Below are positions 61,353-64,000 of a stretch of DNA of 64,000 nt, in pieces. This stretch comes from Metaruminococcus_A sp050943475 (GTDB taxonomy: Bacteria > Bacillota > Clostridia > Oscillospirales > Ruminococcaceae). How positions within the stretch are numbered: the stretch's first letter is position 1; every line of letters starts with the position of its first letter. A program made the translations under genes and the position numbers. The stretch spans positions 116,757 to 180,756 of the forward strand of contig JBMNPF010000006.1 in NCBI GenBank assembly GCA_050943475.1, given 5' to 3'. Below the pieces are notes generated by a model that saw nothing but the letters and a program-made list of their open reading frames with translations, was not told the origin of the DNA and made no database searches.

Positions 61353-61838
61353 TTATGAATCGGATACGGCATTGCTTTGATCGGACTCTTTGGAAGTGAC
61401 TGCCTCAATAAACAGGTAGAGAAGTTCAAAAGCGCTGCGGAAATGCACTTCTTTCCCGGTTTCACACCAGCGTATCCAACCTTGCCAGCTTCCGTGCTGA
61501 CGGTACAGAACGTGAAGCTGGAAATGGCAGAGGCAGGCAATTCCCATGCTATCTTCAGCGTGGAAATATACCGGAATGTCCTCGGGCCGCAGCGGCGCAT
61601 TGTCGCCGGGTGCGTATTTTCGGGGACGGCCGGGCAGATTGACAAAGCGCCGGTGTTCCAAAAAGGACTGTGGGAATTGAATGGAATCAAACAAAGCGTC
61701 TGCTTGAATTAGCAGATCGGAAAAACTGGAAAACAAGATAGGATTTTGTACAAGCGGGCTGTAAAAACATCCATAGATGTCATTTTCGCGTTTTCCCTGT
61801 ACAAAGACCTGCATGGCTGTTGTGGTGGCAGTGATCAT
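61353..61838 (-). CDS. Protein of unknown function (161 residues)
   Basis: An ATG 7 bases behind GGAG opens it; starts at 61859 (GTG) or 61814 are alternatives. MQVFVQGKRENDIYGCFYSP begins the recognisable part, then FSDLLIQADALFDSIQFPQ, a tryptophan- and histidine-containing stretch (FQLHVLYRQHGSWQGWIRW) and SAFELLYLFIEAV. Similar proteins of this length with a WQG.(I/V).W core are remembered from Clostridia, but no function is recorded. There are no membrane spans or signal peptide in the core. Confidence 0.7.
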   Translation of the reverse strand: MITATTTAMQVFVQGKRENDIYGCFYSPLVQNPILFSSFSDLLIQADALFDSIQFPQSFLEHRRFVNLPGRPRKYAPGDNAPLRPEDIPVYFHAEDSMGIACLCHFQLHVLYRQHGSWQGWIRWCETGKEVHFRSAFELLYLFIEAVTSKESDQSNAVSDS

Positions 61839-62105
61839 TATAAAACTCCAGTTGGTCACGATGGTGTTGAAAGAGCTAGAGGCTCACCGCCTATCTCTTT
61901 TTGTGAACAATTATTTACCGGCTTTCCGAGAAATGGAAAAAGTGAAAGTGATGAACATTGTGACAAAAAATGTTATAAAGCCTGTACGGTATGTGCGACT
62001 GTGGCAATGAATGTTAAGGCTTTTAGCGCCTGCCTGGCCGCTGTGTGAAACCGCTTGATTAAATTTGCCTCTTGCTACCCGATGTCTTTGGCAGATTGTG
62101 TTTTA
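61839..62105. other. Intergenic region
   Basis: No gene supported. A 78-codon plus-strand frame (61777-62010) runs antisense into the unknown gene and has no ribosome site. The stretch should contain the promoter of the minus-strand gene at 61353. Confidence 0.45.
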
Positions 62106-62744
62106 TCACAAAGGTTGGCGTGAGCGCTGCCGCAAAATGGAACAAAAACGCTCAGCCAGCACCGGATCAAACTGTGTGCCGGCGCTGACTTGGATTTCCG
62201 ACAGAGCGTCCTGTACTGGAATTCCACGGTGGTAGGGCCGGTTGGCCGTCATGGCATCAAAGGCGTCTGCAATTCCGACCATGCGGGCAAAGTAGGGAAT
62301 CGTTTTACCACTTAATCCAAAGGGATAGCCGTTCCCGTCCCATCGTTCATGATGATACAGACAACATTGTGCCAACGTGTCACGCAGAGTTGGGGTGCTG
62401 CTGTCACCTCCGAAAGGAGGAAGTTTACCCAGAATGAGACGCGCCCCGAGAACGGTGTGAGACTGAACAAGGTTTCGTTCCTCTTGGTTAAGGGCGCCGG
62501 TATGGCTCCAAATACTGTTTGCAATGCCAGACTTTCCAATGTCGTGGTAAAATCCAAGCCGGGAAAGGTCTGAAAGACTCCAGCCCTGTGCGTATAAAGG
62601 AAATTCAGCAGATGATTCCGCTAAAACTTCGCGTGCGAAAAGGCGGACATATATCCCCACCATTCGACAGTGTTGTTGTAAAAAAAGGGGGAGAGAAGCA
62701 AAGTAGCAGTTGAGTTCTTTGGAGTTCTTGTCTTGCGGCAACAC
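62106..62744 (-). CDS. HD-GYP domain phosphodiesterase (predicted cyclic-di-GMP hydrolase)
   Basis: 212 residues from a GTG that lies 7 bases behind AAAGGAG. All hallmark residues are present: HD at 67-68 in GFYHDIGKSGI, H96 in LVQSHTVLGARL, HH 131-132 in YHHERWDGNGYPFGLSG and D160 in VGIADAFDAMTANRPY. HD-GYP enzymes linearise cyclic di-GMP to pGpG or GMP. The protein has no sensor domain or membrane span, so control would have to be at expression. Upstream ATGs exist within and beyond the left inverted repeat, but none has a ribosome site. The 27-bp left repeat ends 25 bases upstream of the start, and the promoter-bearing invertible segment lies beyond it. Confidence 0.9.
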   Translation of the reverse strand: MLPQDKNSKELNCYFASLPLFLQQHCRMVGIYVRLFAREVLAESSAEFPLYAQGWSLSDLSRLGFYHDIGKSGIANSIWSHTGALNQEERNLVQSHTVLGARLILGKLPPFGGDSSTPTLRDTLAQCCLYHHERWDGNGYPFGLSGKTIPYFARMVGIADAFDAMTANRPYHRGIPVQDALSEIQVSAGTQFDPVLAERFCSILRQRSRQPL

Positions 62745-62768
62745 AGCTTTGCTCCTTTCCGGTAGAAA

Positions 62769-62795
62769 TAACAACATAATGGTGATTCTGTTGTT
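62769..62795 (+). repeat. Left inverted repeat of the DNA switch
   Basis: 27 bases beginning TAACAACATAATGG and ending TTCTGTTGTT; exact reverse complement of 63020-63046. Each copy is itself partly palindromic at its ends (AACAAC...GTTGTT), as expected for a tyrosine-recombinase crossover site with two arm-like binding elements. Confidence 0.95.
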
Positions 62796-62878
62796 GAACA
62801 TTTCAACAACTATGAAAGGAATTTGAAAATACACCTAGATAAACTTGCGGCATTCAAAAAATGCGCACAACAAATAAA

Positions 62879-62905
62879 CTGGCGCTCATTTTCGTTGAGC
62901 TCCAG
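62879..62905. terminator. Hairpin inside the invertible segment
   Basis: CTGG-GCTCA pairs with TGAGC-CCAG (one bulged pair) around TTTTCG. On the minus strand it is followed by TTTATTTGTT, so it could stop read-through from the recombinase gene toward the HD-GYP gene; on the plus strand CTTGTTTT follows. Confidence 0.65.
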
Positions 62906-62949
62906 CTTGTTTTCCGCGCGTATTTTTAACAGTAGACTTTCAAACACTC

Positions 62950-62978
62950 TTGCAGTGCGGTCGGTTTCGTGCTAGTAT
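62950..62978 (+). promoter_or_regulatory. Promoter inside the invertible segment
   Basis: TTGCAG, 17-base spacer, TAGTAT in a CGTGCTAGTAT context, matching the pattern of the promoter at 55345-55373. As drawn it points toward the right repeat and the 3' end of the recombinase gene. Confidence 0.75.
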
Positions 62979-63019
62979 AAACTTGTAAATGACAGATCAA
63001 TCTATGAATCAATAAGAAT

Positions 63020-63046
63020 AACAACAGAATCACCATTATGTTGTTA
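63020..63046 (-). repeat. Right inverted repeat of the DNA switch
   Basis: Exact reverse complement of the left repeat. It includes the last codons and the TAA stop (63036-63038) of the recombinase gene, whose reading frame is therefore preserved after inversion. Confidence 0.95.
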
Positions 63047-63863
63047 GGGCGAGCTGCATTTGTTCCAGACGGCTGATGTGCTGTCGTCCGGTTTCCATAA
63101 TATAAATGCGGGTGGTGTTGATGCTGCTGTGGCCGAGCAGGTCGGCCAGCTTGGCAATGTCATGCTCAAGGCTGTAAAAGGTGCGTGCAAACAGATGCCG
63201 GAGGTTGTGCGGATAAACCTTGCTGGGAGAGACGCCGGCTTTTTGGCACAGTGCCTTCATATCGCGCCAGATATTGCTCCGGTTAAGGGGATTTCCGTTT
63301 CTGCTGACAAACACTGAACCGGTCTGAATGCCGGTTTTTCTTATGTAAGCATTGAGGAGTTTTTGAAGCGGCGCGGGGATAAAAATAACCCGTGTTTTAT
63401 TTTTGCAGTTTACCACTGCTTTGCCGCAACGGACTGCTTCAACGGAAATATAATTTAGTTCACTTACCCGAATACCAGTACAGCAGATGGTTTGGATGAT
63501 CAGCGAAATCCGGGAGTTTTTTGCTGCTTTCAGCAGGCGCTGGTACTCCTGTTTGCAGAGCTCTTTTTCTTCGGCACAAAAAATTTGCCGCTGAATTTTT
63601 AACAGCTTTACGCAGCACTCGAGACAGCCCGTGAAGCGCAAGAAGCTGTTTAGCGCAGTCAACATGGAATTGACGCTAGCAGCGGCGTAGCGTTCGTGTA
63701 GCGTAGACTTGTACTGAAGGACAAGCGTTTTATTGAGCGTTTGATTTGCGGCAAAGCGGATAAAACGCCGAACGTCGCGCAGGTATTTTTCAATGGTAGC
63801 CGCGCTTTTTTCCTCTTCGGCCAAATATCGCGCGAACCGGCGGACCTCTTTTTCTTGAAACAT
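63036..63863 (-). CDS. Tyrosine recombinase of the DNA switch (XerD/invertase type)
   Basis: 275 residues behind GGAGGG. The N-terminal SAM-like core-binding domain has SAATIEKYLRDVRRFIRFA. The catalytic domain has R132 (CCTGIRVSEL), K156 (NKTRVIFIP), H219 and R222 (YPHNLRHLFARTF), H245 (LLGHSSINTT) and the nucleophile Y254 (RIYIMETG): a complete set. At 275 residues it is a compact type like the invertases of phase-variable promoters, and there is no excisionase or phage gene beside it. Its 3' end overlaps the right inverted repeat. It likely catalyses inversion of the adjacent segment; a general chromosomal role cannot be excluded. Confidence 0.93.
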   Translation of the reverse strand: MFQEKEVRRFARYLAEEEKSAATIEKYLRDVRRFIRFAANQTLNKTLVLQYKSTLHERYAAASVNSMLTALNSFLRFTGCLECCVKLLKIQRQIFCAEEKELCKQEYQRLLKAAKNSRISLIIQTICCTGIRVSELNYISVEAVRCGKAVVNCKNKTRVIFIPAPLQKLLNAYIRKTGIQTGSVFVSRNGNPLNRSNIWRDMKALCQKAGVSPSKVYPHNLRHLFARTFYSLEHDIAKLADLLGHSSINTTRIYIMETGRQHISRLEQMQLALTT

Positions 63864-64000
63864 GGCATTCCCTCCAACGTTATTTTTATGGATAGTATGA
63901 CGCTTTTGCAACACTCATCTGAATCACACACAGGCAAAACGGATGTGACAGCTCCGGTTTCCCGTGTGTTTTCTATGTAACCGGTTGCCCGGAAGAAGTC

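Larger units (their letters stand above)
62796..63019. promoter_or_regulatory. Predicted invertible promoter segment (224 bp)
   Basis: The DNA between the two inverted repeats. It contains no gene, one plus-strand promoter near its right end and one hairpin in its middle. In the orientation given the promoter fires away from the HD-GYP gene; inversion would aim it at that gene with a leader of roughly 90 bases. Recognised by reading the two repeats as reverse complements; inversion itself is inferred. Confidence 0.85.

Noticed and set aside
62106..62834. A longer HD-GYP protein starting upstream within or beyond the left inverted repeat
   Set aside because: Those starts lack ribosome sites, while GTG 62744 sits 7 bases behind AAAGGAG; also the upstream codons would change when the segment inverts.
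63036..63863. Phage or integrative-element integrase
   Set aside because: No excisionase, repressor, structural or attachment genes are nearby, and the flanking perfect inverted repeats fit an invertase better. The window ends close by, so an element further right cannot be fully excluded.
1..64000. CRISPR arrays, complete insertion sequences, rRNA genes
   Set aside because: No regularly spaced short repeats, transposase genes or rRNA-like sequence were seen.

Overview
This 64 kb window looks like chromosomal DNA of an anaerobic, gut-type Firmicute, most likely class Clostridia and near Oscillospiraceae/Ruminococcaceae. The reasons are AGGAGG-type ribosome sites, a T-box leader, a sortase-type wall anchor (PKTG), an anaerobic radical-SAM sulfatase maturase, intrinsic terminators with long T tails, moderately high GC, and many glycan-degrading genes. 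The lineage is inferred from gene content; no marker gene was available for a formal placement. No complete transposon, prophage or CRISPR array was seen.

Layout. 1-5.2 kb: branched-chain amino-acid operon (3' end of ilvB, cimA, leuC, leuD, leuB). 5.2-9.5 kb: ybaK, a tRNA-Leu(GAG), then an AT-richer accessory patch with a DUF4417 fusion gene followed by two start-less copies of its C-terminal cassette, and a GNAT enzyme. 9.5-12.7 kb: GH120 beta-xylosidase with a divergent AraC regulator. 12.8-18.7 kb: C39-like peptidase, a response regulator/kinase/unknown-protein operon, a small conserved protein, and a Y-family polymerase. 18.9-25.4 kb: AraC regulator, RhaT-type sugar transporter, GH29 fucosidase, sulfatase and its maturase. 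25.6-27.3 kb: tryptophan T-box and TrpB2. 27.4-31.1 kb: ABC-permease remnant and a large repeat-rich wall-anchored protein. 31.3-41.5 kb: catabolic locus of esterase, SDR, AraC regulator and a five-gene redox operon (old yellow enzyme, FAD flavoprotein, Zn-alcohol dehydrogenase, TIM-barrel isomerase, Gfo/Idh/MocA oxidoreductase). 41.9-52.1 kb: regulators, an exonuclease, rarA, a decayed DUF4491 gene, a catalase, a lipase, a TPR/SUFU/DUF2185 fusion, an HD protein. 52.5-56.6 kb: GH78 rhamnosidase and a class-C-type serine hydrolase. 56.9-61.0 kb: DtxR-type regulator and feo ferrous-iron uptake cluster. 61.3-64 kb: an unknown protein, then an HD-GYP phosphodiesterase, a DNA segment bounded by 27-bp perfect inverted repeats, and a tyrosine recombinase.

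The strongest discovery candidate is at the right end. A 224-bp segment between the inverted repeats at 62769-62795 and 63020-63046 carries a sigma-A-type promoter and a bidirectional hairpin. It lies directly upstream of an HD-GYP gene and is flanked by a recombinase with a complete R/K/H/R/H/Y catalytic set, whose stop codon sits inside the right repeat. As drawn, the promoter points away from the HD-GYP gene (OFF); inversion would place it directly upstream (ON). This predicts phase-variable cyclic-di-GMP turnover. Second is the DUF4417 cassette array at 6.2-8.7 kb, whose third copy is a mosaic of the first two, as expected for a recombining tail-swap system. Third is the redox/sugar operon at 34.9-41.5 kb, which could cleave glycosides or plant phenolics by oxidation rather than hydrolysis.

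Many genes fit one lifestyle: foraging on plant and host glycans (xylosidase, fucosidase, rhamnosidase, sulfatase, esterase), each with a local AraC regulator or transporter, together with iron uptake, cell-surface display and signal-controlled switching.
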